NCBI GenBank assembly: GCA_020351895.1
Contig: CP070672.1
Span: forward strand, 3,279,424 to 3,292,808
Direction: 5' to 3'
DNA: 13,385 bases
From: Thermoplasmata archaeon
GTDB taxonomy: Archaea > Thermoplasmatota > Thermoplasmata > GCA-020350865
Made by a program: the position numbers and the translations under genes. How positions within the stretch are numbered: position 1 is the stretch's first letter; every line of letters begins with the position of its first letter. Below, piece after piece: positions 1 through 8,000 of this stretch. The notes beneath the pieces were generated by a model. The model had not been told where the DNA came from and did no database searches. It saw only the letters and a program-made list of their open reading frames with translations.

Positions 1-1173
1 GCCCCATTCATCCTTGTCCCTGACATCCAAAATAAAGGTGGTGTGAAGATTACCATCACCGATATGTCCGAATGACGCTATTGTGATATCATTGTCCAAA
101 GATATCTTTTGGGCTTCCTTTATTGCATCCGGAATCTTGGATATAGGAATGCCGAAATCCTCGGCAATAGGAATGAGTCTGAAACCCTCCCGGAACCTGG
201 AGAGTGCAGAGACAAGACCTGATCGAACCTTCCATAACTCCACCCTTTCGTTAGGATCGTCCGACCATTTCAGGTCCCTTCCATTATGTTTTTTACAGAT
301 ATCCAATATCTTATTGATGTGTCTATTCACAGCCTCTTTATTGCCATCGACCTCCATCATGAGCATGCTCTCTATGCCCTCTAAATCCATATTCATGGAC
401 TCACTGACAACCTTTATGCTGATGTTGTCCAGGATTTCACAGGCAGAAAGCGGAATTCCCGATGAAAAGATTTCAGATATGGCAGATCCGGCATCATCCA
501 TGGATCCGAATGAAGCCACAGTGAAGGCAACGTACTCGGGCATGGGAACGATCCTGAAGGTTATTTCCGTGATCACCCCCAGGGTTCCTTCAGCCGACAC
601 GAAAAGCCTTGTGAGATCGTAACCTGAAGAGGTCTTGGGAGCCTTGGTCCCTGTCCTTATTATCTCCCCGTCTGCAAGAACCACCTCCAGGCCAAGGACG
701 TAATCTTTGGTTGTCCCGTACTTTATGGCCCTCACACCGCTTGCATTGGTAGAAACCATGCCGGCCACTGTGCATATTGAGGAGCTTCCTGGGTCTGGGG
801 GGAAGAAGTGACTGGGAGATAGTGCCTTATTCAGGTCCTGGCATATGACACCAGGCTCAACAACTATGTACCTGTCCTCTAATTTGATCTCCTTTATGCG
901 GTTCATCTTTCCGAAGTCCAGGACGATTCCCCCAAAAAGGGGTAACACGGCTCCTGTGACACTGGTTCCAGAACCCCTGGGTGTAACAGGTATCTTGTTT
1001 TCATTTGCCAGGGCCATGATCTTAGAGACTTCCTGACTTGAGTTGGGAAATACTATGACATCTGGGTACCCCACATGAACCGACATGTCCCTTGAATAGC
1101 ATATGAGCTCCAATTCGTCAGTTACGACGTTTTGCCTTCCCACAATTTCTTTTAATTGCTCGACATATTTCAC
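1..1173 (-). CDS. GlcD/D-lactate dehydrogenase-type FAD-linked oxidase (C-terminus cut by window edge)
   Basis: Flavoprotein of the FAD_binding_4 / FAD-oxidase_C family, which oxidises D-2-hydroxy acids such as glycolate or D-lactate and passes electrons to a membrane or protein acceptor. I translated 391 uninterrupted codons running off position 1. The FAD-binding half shows the PP-loop PRGSGTSVTGA (about residues 65-75), DPGSSS (127-132) and SGYDLTRLFVSAEGTLGVITE-like segments (183-203). The C-terminal half shows GHIGDGNLH (369-377), the conserved His-containing motif of this family. Family members are usually about 450-470 aa, so roughly 60-80 residues are missing. The GTG start at 1173 is chosen because AGAGGT lies 6-7 bases upstream; the nearby ATG is out of frame and soon meets a stop. 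It is transcribed divergently from the membrane protein at 1379. The exact substrate (D-lactate, glycolate, 2-hydroxyglutarate) cannot be told from sequence. No Fe-S motif is visible in the part present. Confidence 0.93.
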   Translation of the reverse strand, partial: MKYVEQLKEIVGRQNVVTDELELICYSRDMSVHVGYPDVIVFPNSSQEVSKIMALANENKIPVTPRGSGTSVTGAVLPLFGGIVLDFGKMNRIKEIKLEDRYIVVEPGVICQDLNKALSPSHFFPPDPGSSSICTVAGMVSTNASGVRAIKYGTTKDYVLGLEVVLADGEIIRTGTKAPKTSSGYDLTRLFVSAEGTLGVITEITFRIVPMPEYVAFTVASFGSMDDAGSAISEIFSSGIPLSACEILDNISIKVVSESMNMDLEGIESMLMMEVDGNKEAVNRHINKILDICKKHNGRDLKWSDDPNERVELWKVRSGLVSALSRFREGFRLIPIAEDFGIPISKIPDAIKEAQKISLDNDITIASFGHIGDGNLHTTFILDVRDKDEWG

Positions 1174-1221
1174 TAAATTACCTCTCTCCCCATGATGTGG
1201 AATAGATAAAGATATTATGGG

Positions 1222-1229
1222 TATTTATT
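1222..1229 (-). promoter_or_regulatory. Candidate TATA box for the FAD-linked oxidase
   Basis: Read on the minus strand this is AATAAATA preceded by CGAAAC, a plausible BRE/TATA pair. It would place the transcription start roughly 20-30 bases before the GTG at 1173. A second TTTATCTA-like site nearer the gene is an alternative. The rest of the 205-base divergent intergenic region (1174-1378) shows only AT-rich promoter-like sequence. Confidence 0.4.
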
Positions 1230-1340
1230 GTTTCGGGAATATCATTTTCGCATGGCATCCTGAAGAGGTTGTTTTTCCCCATTTTCGGCGGTTTTGAGGC
1301 GATTTAATGGAGAAATTAAATTAATAACCACAAGATAAAA

Positions 1341-1348
1341 TTTATAAC
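1341..1348 (+). promoter_or_regulatory. TATA box for the small membrane protein
   Basis: TTTATAAC lies in an A-rich context with its centre about 34 bases before the ATG at 1379. With the usual archaeal spacing, transcription would begin near 1370, giving a leader of about 10 bases that just includes the GGTGAT ribosome binding site at 1370-1375. Confidence 0.6.
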
Positions 1349-1378
1349 CTACTTCATGTATCCTAACCCGGTGATTTT

Positions 1379-1885
1379 ATGGAAGGTCAAACCCCCCAAG
1401 GAGTTGAGAATGTACCGCAAGAGGGCACTTCAGCCGGTTACACACCACCACCGTCGGATTACGCACAACCCTATCAGAGTAGCTATCCTGGATCCAAAGT
1501 TGGTACCAACAGATTCAAAAGCACTGATAGGCTCGTTCAGTTGATAGCATTAGGCCTGTTTCTGATGTTTCTTGGCACCATCATAATCACTGCTGTTACC
1601 ACATCTGGTGGACCAAATAAATATGATGAGAGATACGATGACAACGATGATGGGAATGTCGATGCAGACAGATGGGATAATTATTACGAGGACCTGAGAG
1701 GATACGATGCCATGCACGATATAGGAAGAATCATAGGCAATATCCTGATCAGTTTCGGCATAGTGATAGTGGTTCTCGCCCTATTTGGAGGGGCACTGAT
1801 AAACAAAGAACTGGATAAACACGCCCGCGTGACCATGATCGTAATGGCAGGCTTGATACTCATATTCTCAGGCATAATGTTCTGA
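1379..1885 (+). CDS. Small three-helix membrane protein with an Asp-rich extracytoplasmic loop
   Basis: I do not recognise the family. The 168-residue protein starts with a Gln/Pro/Tyr-rich soluble segment (about 1-45), followed by a basic stretch NRFKSTDR and a first helix (about 52-74). A very acidic loop follows (about 82-105). Two more helices lie at about 118-141 and 149-168, joined by the charged linker NKELDKHAR. The positive residues before helix 1 and between helices 2 and 3 suggest a cytoplasmic N-terminus and an outside-facing acidic loop. That loop contains D87-x-N89-x-D91-G92-x-V94-D95, which resembles the calcium loop of dockerin or EF-hand proteins but lacks the usual acidic residue at loop position 12. 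The protein ends at the last hydrophobic residues with no tail. The start is supported by GGTGAT 3 bases upstream and a TATA box. It converges on PRPP synthetase with 30 bases between stops. Confidence 0.85.
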   Translation: MEGQTPQGVENVPQEGTSAGYTPPPSDYAQPYQSSYPGSKVGTNRFKSTDRLVQLIALGLFLMFLGTIIITAVTTSGGPNKYDERYDDNDDGNVDADRWDNYYEDLRGYDAMHDIGRIIGNILISFGIVIVVLALFGGALINKELDKHARVTMIVMAGLILIFSGIMF

Positions 1886-1915
1886 AGGTTGCGAGCCTTG
1901 TAATTTAAACCTGCT

Positions 1916-2761
1916 CTATAACGCAGAAAAAACCTCTTTAGCAACTGAAACAACGCTTGTTTCGTTCTCTATGGTATCTGTGGATATCACATTATCACAA
2001 ACACCCTGCAATCTAGAAAGGGCATTCTTCGCGAATAAGCCATGGGTGCAGGCGGCATAGACCTCTTTCGCACCTTGGGATTTTAATTGCTCTGTGGCTT
2101 TCACTATAGTGCCGCCGGTTGCTATAATATCATCCACTATTGCCACCTTTTTTCCGGCAACCGAGAGGTTTTTGGCCTTCATCTCGACCTTTTCACCATC
2201 TATTCGTGTCTTCTCGAGGTAGTCCCACTCACAGCCAATTACCTCAGCCACCATCTTCGCTAAATCCAGGGCACCTTTGTCGGGTGCTATAATCGTATCG
2301 GGTGAAAGATTTTTGAGGTATGCGCCGAGCTGCGGCATGCCAGAGATATTTTTTGCCGGTATGTCGAACCAACTGAGTATACCTTCTTCGTGGATATCCA
2401 CTGTTATCAAGGAATCCGTGGAGAGTTGTATATGTTTTGCCAGTGTCTTTGCGCTGATTGGCTCCCCTACATTGAATTTCTTGTCCTGTCTCGCGTACCC
2501 ATAATATGGAATCACTGTAACCAGGTTCTTCACGTCAAATTCTTTTACAGCATCCTGAAGTAGAAACAGCTCGATCAGCTTCTCATCAGGATAGGAGGTT
2601 TGAACCAGGATCACTTCCTCACCGTCCAAATTGTCGTGAATTCTTACATAGCATTCATCATCAGGAAAACGCCTTGATTCCGCATTGGCGAGTTTTACAC
2701 CCATCTCATTGGCAAGATTTTTTGATAAGGAGACAGAAGCAGAACCAGAAACAACCATCAT
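1916..2761 (-). CDS. prs: Ribose-phosphate pyrophosphokinase (PRPP synthetase)
   Basis: Makes 5-phosphoribosyl 1-pyrophosphate from ribose 5-phosphate and ATP in the cytoplasm, feeding purine, pyrimidine, histidine and NAD synthesis. At 281 residues it has the compact archaeal length (bacterial enzymes are about 310-320 aa). Visible family motifs are FPDDECYVRI (32-41), the catalytic flexible-loop region YYGYARQDKKF (86-96), VDIHEEG (121-127), the ribose-phosphate/Mg region APDKGALDLA (159-168), EKTRIDGEKVEM (183-194) and the PRPP-binding loop VDDIIATGGTIVKA (209-222). Two consecutive ATG codons open the frame (2761 and 2758). GGTG lies 5 bases before the first, so I use it; the second would change the protein by one residue. 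A strong BRE/TATA lies about 35 bases upstream. No truncation or odd residue is visible. Confidence 0.97.
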   Translation of the reverse strand: MMVVSGSASVSLSKNLANEMGVKLANAESRRFPDDECYVRIHDNLDGEEVILVQTSYPDEKLIELFLLQDAVKEFDVKNLVTVIPYYGYARQDKKFNVGEPISAKTLAKHIQLSTDSLITVDIHEEGILSWFDIPAKNISGMPQLGAYLKNLSPDTIIAPDKGALDLAKMVAEVIGCEWDYLEKTRIDGEKVEMKAKNLSVAGKKVAIVDDIIATGGTIVKATEQLKSQGAKEVYAACTHGLFAKNALSRLQGVCDNVISTDTIENETSVVSVAKEVFSAL

Positions 2762-2794
2762 TCTAACACCGAAGGGGGGAATGGCGATTTGGAA

Positions 2795-2802
2795 TTTTTA
2801 TA
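2795..2802 (-). promoter_or_regulatory. Strong BRE/TATA promoter for prs
   Basis: On the minus strand CGAAAG is followed by TATAAAAA, a near-ideal archaeal BRE and TATA box. The predicted transcription start is near 2772, giving a leader of about 10 bases before the ATG at 2761 that carries the GGTG ribosome binding site. Confidence 0.75.
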
Positions 2803-2898
2803 CTTTCGATGAGGCATGTTAGAAATCAAAATTGTCTAAAGTGAATTCCAAAAGGGGCGGTAATCGGCATTAAATAACCGGAATAATCGATTAAAGAC

Positions 2899-2948
2899 AA
2901 AAAAATAAAGAAGAATGATAGAACCCGAATGAATCCTAAATCATTCTT
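2899..2948 (-). terminator. Hairpin plus U-tract terminator of the zinc-ribbon gene
   Basis: A perfect 9-base inverted repeat, AAGAATGAT (2911-2919) and ATCATTCTT (2940-2948), encloses a 20-base loop. It begins 4 bases after the stop codon of the minus-strand gene. On that strand it is followed at once by CTTTATTTTTTTG (2898-2910), so the transcript would end in a U-rich run. Archaeal termination depends mainly on the U-tract, so the hairpin may act in stability or processing instead. Confidence 0.6.
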
Positions 2949-2952
2949 TTCA

Positions 2953-3120
2953 TTAAAACCTACGTTGTGGCCTTCTCTTTCTATAGCACTCTTGGCAATA
3001 GACAGGTCTCGTGCCATCCGGTTTAAATGGAACCTGGGCTTCTTTACCGCAATCAGCACAGGTTACATTGTGCATTTCTCTAGGAGGACGATTGTACCCT
3101 CCTCTTCTCTCTCTATACAT
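2953..3120 (-). CDS. Small CxxC-x17-CxxC zinc-ribbon protein
   Basis: A 55-residue basic protein with four cysteines in two CxxC knuckles: C21/C24 and C42/C45 (CADC and CQEC), separated by exactly 17 residues. This spacing and the VPFKPDGTRPVYC segment match the family of tiny CxxC_CxxC zinc-binding proteins common in archaea and some uncultured bacteria; their role is unknown, and nucleic-acid binding is a reasonable guess from the Arg-rich ends. The frame is open upstream to a TTG at 3153, which would add ELGEEIGSIK-like residues. I prefer the ATG at 3120 because relatives begin with an Arg/Gly-rich stretch like MYRERRGGYN, and AGGT lies upstream. However, the TATA box at 3190-3197 would give the TTG start the short leader seen at other genes here, so the start remains uncertain. 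Confidence 0.85.
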   Translation of the reverse strand: MYRERRGGYNRPPREMHNVTCADCGKEAQVPFKPDGTRPVYCQECYRKRRPQRRF

Positions 3121-3189
3121 TTTTATACTACCTATTTCTTCACCAAGCTCCAATTCGAAAACTCGGTGGGCTACAGAACTGTCAGGTAC

Positions 3190-3197
3190 TATATAAT
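3190..3197 (-). promoter_or_regulatory. TATA box for the zinc-ribbon gene
   Basis: ATTATATA on the minus strand in an AT-rich region. The predicted transcription start is near 3168. It lies in the 191-base divergent region (3121-3311) between the zinc-ribbon gene and the M50 protease gene, which otherwise holds only AT-rich sequence and no credible gene. Confidence 0.5.
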
Positions 3198-3267
3198 ACT
3201 ATTGTCAGTTTACAAAGACTTTATTTATGACCTCTTGTCATTATACACAAACAACTATACCACTACC

Positions 3268-3275
3268 TTAATAAA
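3268..3275 (+). promoter_or_regulatory. TATA box for the M50 protease gene
   Basis: TTAATAAA centred about 40 bases before the ATG at 3312. The expected transcription start is near 3297, leaving a leader of about 15 bases that contains the GGTGA ribosome binding site. Confidence 0.45.
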
Positions 3276-3301
3276 CCAAAAGGATTATTACCACGGAATT
3301 C

Positions 3302-3306
3302 GGTGA
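3302..3306 (+). promoter_or_regulatory. Ribosome binding site GGTGA that decides the M50 protease start
   Basis: GGTGA sits 5 bases before the ATG at 3312. The in-frame GTG at 3303 is part of this site, so it is unlikely to be the start codon itself. Confidence 0.7.
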
Positions 3307-3311
3307 AAAAA

Positions 3312-4922
3312 ATGGACATGGGGCTCGTTTTTACCCTATTGGCAATTATATTATATGTAATATTTCTAATTGTACTTAAAGTAATAGGCGCGTTCAAGGA
3401 GGAAAAGGTATCCCTCTGGGGCCCCTTTCTGATGTGGCGTACACAAAAAGGTAAGAACCTCATCGAAAAATTGGCATCTGCAAAGAGATTTTGGAGAGGA
3501 TACGGCAGTGTTGCCGTTGGAATCTGCATCTTCACCATGGTATTGATGATGCTGTTTCTCATATGGGCCGCCACATTGGTTCCTTCTGTTCCGAGAGAAA
3601 GGGCGCCTTCACCGCAGCTTTTGATAGGTATACCTGGTGTGAATCCCATAATACCCATTTGGTACGGGATTTTTGGTCTGGCTGTGGCTGTGGTTATCCA
3701 TGAATTCGCACACGGTATTCTGACAAGAGTTGGAGGTTTGAAGGTAAAATCCCTTGGAGTGGTGGCATGTGTCGTGCCTATAGGAGCCTTTGTAGAGCCC
3801 GATGAGGACGAACTTAAGGCCACCCAAAAGGAGAAAAGGATGAGAATATTCGGAGCAGGTCCTGCAACGAACATCATCTTTGCCATAATATGCGCCCTCC
3901 TTTTCTCGTGGGTTTTCGTGGGATCCCTTTCTCCTGTCCATGAGGGAGTCTTCATTGGCGGGGCCCTGGAGGACAGCCCTGCATATGAAGCCGGCTTAAA
4001 CAAATGGTGGATGGAAATCGTGGAGATTAACGCAACCCCTATCACAAGCTCTGATGATTTTGACAATGTGCCCGCTCCAGACCCCCTTCAAAACACGACA
4101 GTTACATACTTTTACAAGGGAAATCTCCGCAGTGTCGATGTTACATCAGGAGTGGTAATCATCCATGTCTCAGAAGATTATCCTGCAGATAACGCCGGAA
4201 TCAAAGAAGGAATGATATTGGCAGAGATCAACGGTACCGAGATCAGAAACGACCAGGATTTCACAGAAGCCATGAAACTGACGAAAACGGGTCAGATCGT
4301 TAACATCACCCTTTTTGAATACAATGTAACAACTGCTTCCTACACCACCTTCAACACTACGGCCACCTTGGAGGATAAATATGAGTATTACGAAGATAAC
4401 TACCCTTCCTACTTGAATGAAGAAGAATTCAAGGGAAGGGGTTTTTTGGGTGTGAGCAACAGCTATCTTGGCCTAAGAACTGGGGGAAATCCAGGGGGAT
4501 TAACAGATACTCTCTCCCATCCGGTCTCCAACGCCGATTCCTCAGACGAAGCAATGTTCAACCTCATGACATATATCCTTCTTCCATTTCAGAGAATATC
4601 ACCCTTTACCTCCCCCATGACCGACTTATACGAAGTAAACGGCCCTCTTTCGGTCCTACCAACTGAGCTTTTTTGGGTAATAACCAACATCCTGTATTGG
4701 CTTTTTTGGCTGAACCTGATGCTGGGTTTGACCAACGCGCTCCCTGCCGTTCCCTTAGATGGTGGACACATATTCAAGGACAGTCTGGACAGCATTGTAG
4801 CGAAAATCAGAAAGCAACTCAATGAAAAGGAAAGGGAGCGTTATGTCAAGACCATATCATATTCACTTGCCTTCCTTGTACTGTTCCTGTTTCTATGGCA
4901 GCTCATAGGCCCTAGGATTTGA
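3312..4922 (+). CDS. Site-2-protease-type M50 membrane metalloprotease with two PDZ-like segments
   Basis: An intramembrane zinc protease that cleaves substrates within or next to their transmembrane helices. From the ATG at 3312 it is 536 residues. The zinc motif HEFAH is at H130-E131-H134 inside a hydrophobic segment. The second conserved motif, NALPAVPLDGG with D483, supplies the third zinc ligand near the C-terminus. Hydrophobic helices lie at about 3-27, 65-90, 115-140, 180-205, 452-480 and 510-530. Between the two catalytic halves are two PDZ-like segments (about 212-279 and 280-350), with SPAYEAGL and YPADNAGIKEGMILAEING as their recognisable cores. GAFVEPDEDE after the HExxH helix is typical of archaeal S2P relatives. 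The zinc ligands are intact, so it should be active. Its own promoter and ribosome binding site are visible. The substrate is unknown; the single-pass surface subtilase encoded 122 bases downstream is one candidate. Confidence 0.95.
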   Translation: MDMGLVFTLLAIILYVIFLIVLKVIGAFKEEKVSLWGPFLMWRTQKGKNLIEKLASAKRFWRGYGSVAVGICIFTMVLMMLFLIWAATLVPSVPRERAPSPQLLIGIPGVNPIIPIWYGIFGLAVAVVIHEFAHGILTRVGGLKVKSLGVVACVVPIGAFVEPDEDELKATQKEKRMRIFGAGPATNIIFAIICALLFSWVFVGSLSPVHEGVFIGGALEDSPAYEAGLNKWWMEIVEINATPITSSDDFDNVPAPDPLQNTTVTYFYKGNLRSVDVTSGVVIIHVSEDYPADNAGIKEGMILAEINGTEIRNDQDFTEAMKLTKTGQIVNITLFEYNVTTASYTTFNTTATLEDKYEYYEDNYPSYLNEEEFKGRGFLGVSNSYLGLRTGGNPGGLTDTLSHPVSNADSSDEAMFNLMTYILLPFQRISPFTSPMTDLYEVNGPLSVLPTELFWVITNILYWLFWLNLMLGLTNALPAVPLDGGHIFKDSLDSIVAKIRKQLNEKERERYVKTISYSLAFLVLFLFLWQLIGPRI

Positions 4923-4946
4923 GTTCGGTAGATGTCTAAAATAAAA

Positions 4947-4965
4947 GAGAATGACCTTCATTCTC
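4947..4965 (+). other. Short perfect hairpin after the M50 protease gene
   Basis: GAGAATGA (4947-4954), a 3-base loop, then TCATTCTC (4958-4965): an 8-bp perfect stem 24 bases after the stop codon. No T-tract follows, so it is not a classical terminator; it may stabilise or help process the 3' end. The stem shares the AGAATGA/TCATTCT core with the hairpin at 2911-2948. Confidence 0.5.
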
Positions 4966-5002
4966 CACCATCCAGTAAAAAGATATAAATATTCCACAAT
5001 CA

Positions 5003-5010
5003 TATAAATA
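5003..5010 (+). promoter_or_regulatory. TATA box for the giant subtilase gene
   Basis: TATAAATA lies 35-42 bases before the ATG at 5045, predicting a transcription start near 5032 and a leader of about 12 bases with a GGGGGAT ribosome binding site (5033-5039). A second TATA-like site, ATATAAAT at 4983-4990, lies 20 bases further upstream and could be an alternative promoter. Confidence 0.6.
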
Positions 5011-5044
5011 CACCTACTTTCAAGCGGCTTTCGGGGGATATTTG

Positions 5045-8000
5045 ATGAGATACAACAGTGTTAGAGTATTATCCTGCTTTATCATTCTGTTTCTTATTTT
5101 AATTTCCTCCTTTGAAATTGTAGCAATTGAGAATTTGCCAAAAACCGTTATTGCCTCGGGTAATAAGAATGGGGATGAACAATCTGCTCCTTTAATGTCT
5201 TCCACACCTTCCACTCCTTTCACCCCTTCCACTCCATCTACAAATGACCTTCCAATTGTCCCACTTCAAAATATGGGTTTAGGAAATTGGCATCCACTTA
5301 ACCCTGAGGAATATGAGCTTTCTTTTTGCATTGGAGAAAACATGGAACTTGATTTAGAAAACAATTATTACCCTTGCTGGAAGATCGAACCCTCATTACT
5401 GGCATCAATGAAAGACACAGAAAGAGTAAAAGTGCTCATCACATCAAATGATATGGGGGAGGTAAGAGAGCTATTGGGAATTGAGAATCCAAATTATGAA
5501 TATGAACAAAAGGGAAACATGATGAGGCTGAAGACATCTATACTCGAAATAGAAAGCCATCAGCTTCCTAAAATAGCGCAACTTGATAGTGTGGTGAGTG
5601 TTCAACACTATGAACTTCCAAAGCCACCACAATTTCCAGTGGATCTCGAAGATGGAACCGATCCTGCAATGTGGAACGCAGTAAAATACCACGGAGCAGA
5701 CGAGGCCTGGAGCCTCGGATACAATGGCTCAGGCGTGAAAGTGGCTGTAATTGATACAGGTGTGGATTTTGCTAATCCTGATCTCAATGGTACACAAGCC
5801 AGGGATGGGAATCCATCTTCACCATACTTTGGTTGGCCCCTTGCCTTCGATTCAAGGTCCATGAACAGTTACCTTTCATCGGGGGGGCAGGGTTATCCAG
5901 GGAGCAACAACTGGTTTAGCGACACAAATACCACGGACATGGATAGCAATGGCAACGGAACCCTCGATTCATCTGGTTATAACGTCATAGGTATCGTGAG
6001 CCAAAGCGGGATTTATCATATAGGCGAACATCCTGATACAAGGTTGAAAAATTTGTACGGTTACAATGCAGTTCTAGTTGTGGATGAAAATACCTCTGGT
6101 GTTTACGATACTGTATATGTTGATATAGACAACGATAAGAACTTTACAGATGAGAAACCCTGCAGAAAGGGAGATGAAGTATCAACACATGATTTTACAG
6201 GTGATGGTGTTCCTGATAGATCCGGTGGGATGACTTATTTCATAGCCGATGGAGTAAATCCAGTGCCGTATTCCGATATCATTGCAGCCGAAAATGGTTA
6301 TTCCCTTCCGATTCCTCCCAATGGCAGCCTTGTGGCCTTCATGATAAACGATTTTACAGAGGCTGGAAGAAATCATGGTACGTTATGTGCTTCAGCAGTT
6401 GCTGGACAGGGAGTTATCGGGGGAGGTAGAGTAAAAGGTACCGCCCCAAATGCCAAGATAATAGCAGTTGGAAATGTATACCAGCAGGGAACTAACTGGG
6501 TTGATTCCTATTACTTTTCCGTAGAAGGCTACGATGGAATTCCCGGCACAGGTGATGAGGCAAATATTGTGAGCTGCAGTTTTGGATCTTCGGATGTGAT
6601 CAGGGGTGGATGGGAGTTTACTTCGAGATTAGTGGACAATATCACCACCTACTACGCTCCAAATGTGACATTTGCAGTTGCAAGCGGAAACGGCGGTTAT
6701 GGGTACGGCACAGTTGTCTCGCCAGGCTCCTCCGTGGGTGTTGTAACGTGCGGAGCTGCGCTCAATAAGCAAATTACAGATATTGTATATTGGTCGAATC
6801 GCGGCCCGAATGCAGTGGGACAGGTGGATCCAGATATCGTGTCGGTTGGAGTTTCAGCCTACGGGGACAGGCCCCTAAACCAAGGCACCGCCAACGGCAA
6901 CAACGCTTACAGTCCCTGGAGCGGGACAAGCCTTTCGACTCCCGTTACCGCGGGAATACTAGCATTGATCTATGATGCCTACAATCAGTCCAATGGACAA
7001 TATCCTTCCTCCGATCTTACCCGAAAGATACTGATGTCAACTGCAGACAACCTTAATTATGATCCCCTGGTTCAGGGTGCTGGTTTCTCAAATGCCACAA
7101 GAGCTACAAAGGTTGCCAATAATATCTCTGGCATGCTGTTATCCCCCACATTCTGGACTGCTGGGGATTACAGAGGGACAGATTACGATGCCTTTGCGCA
7201 TATCATGCATCCAGGTGACACCGATGACACAACCATAACAGTATCAAATGCCCATCAAAACGATACAATGGAGGTCTTCATCTCAGACTATATACTTACC
7301 ATGACCGAAAGCCATTCAGTGACAATAGAGGCTAATAAATCCAGGGAGGATGCATCCACGGCTCGTCCCGATTTTTTAGTTCCGCTTAGGGATTCAAAGA
7401 ACAACATATCCTATATTCCAAACGATACTGCACTTCTTAAGGTCTCGGGCTTTATGCCTTGGGACGAGTTCGACCCTGATTTCGATTACACCCAGGAGAA
7501 TAGATTCTGGACCACGATCTACAATTGGAACGATAACAATGGAAACGGAAGCTATTGGAACGATACCAACGGTGACGGTGTTGCCCAGCAAGCCGAGATA
7601 GAATGGGGGGAGCTTTCCAGTGTATGCTCATCCTCCATTACAGCCACAACCCAAGAAGCGAGAATGCATGACCCCATATCAAGAATTGATGATGGACTCG
7701 TAGTAGGTGTTTTCCACAGTCCTACCGGAGATGCACCGGAAATCTCACACATATACATCCAATCCCAGTGCTACAATAGAACAGATTGGAGCTGGCTTTC
7801 TGCTAACACTTCGTATCTTTCTGTTGAAGCCAAAGGTCAAGCGACCTTCGAGGCATCCTTGATGGTCCCTCCTTCGACTCCTATTGGAATATACGAGGGT
7901 TTAATTGCTATAAACGATACGAGAAACGAGACAGTGGTTCCTGTAATCGTGAACGTCGCTGGGAATTCTGAACAGTTCACATTCGGAGGAAATACATTAT

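Noticed and set aside
83..622. A 179-codon plus-strand open frame near the left edge
   Set aside because: It is antisense to the FAD-linked oxidase, whose minus-strand translation is continuous and carries clear family motifs.
1886..1915. AGGTT...AACCT inverted repeat between the convergent stop codons as a bidirectional terminator
   Set aside because: The stem is only 5 bp with a 17-base loop and no T-tract on either side; too weak to support.
3154..3311. Possible small gene or RNA in the AT-rich region between the zinc-ribbon and M50 genes
   Set aside because: No frame with a ribosome binding site or recognisable product was seen; the open plus-strand frame here is antisense to the zinc-ribbon gene. 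The sequence is adequately explained by two divergent promoters.
3263..4066. A 267-codon open frame on the minus strand inside the M50 protease gene, and similar long antisense frames elsewhere
   Set aside because: They lie opposite strongly supported genes with intact motifs, show no family resemblance, and have low-complexity translations typical of antisense shadows.
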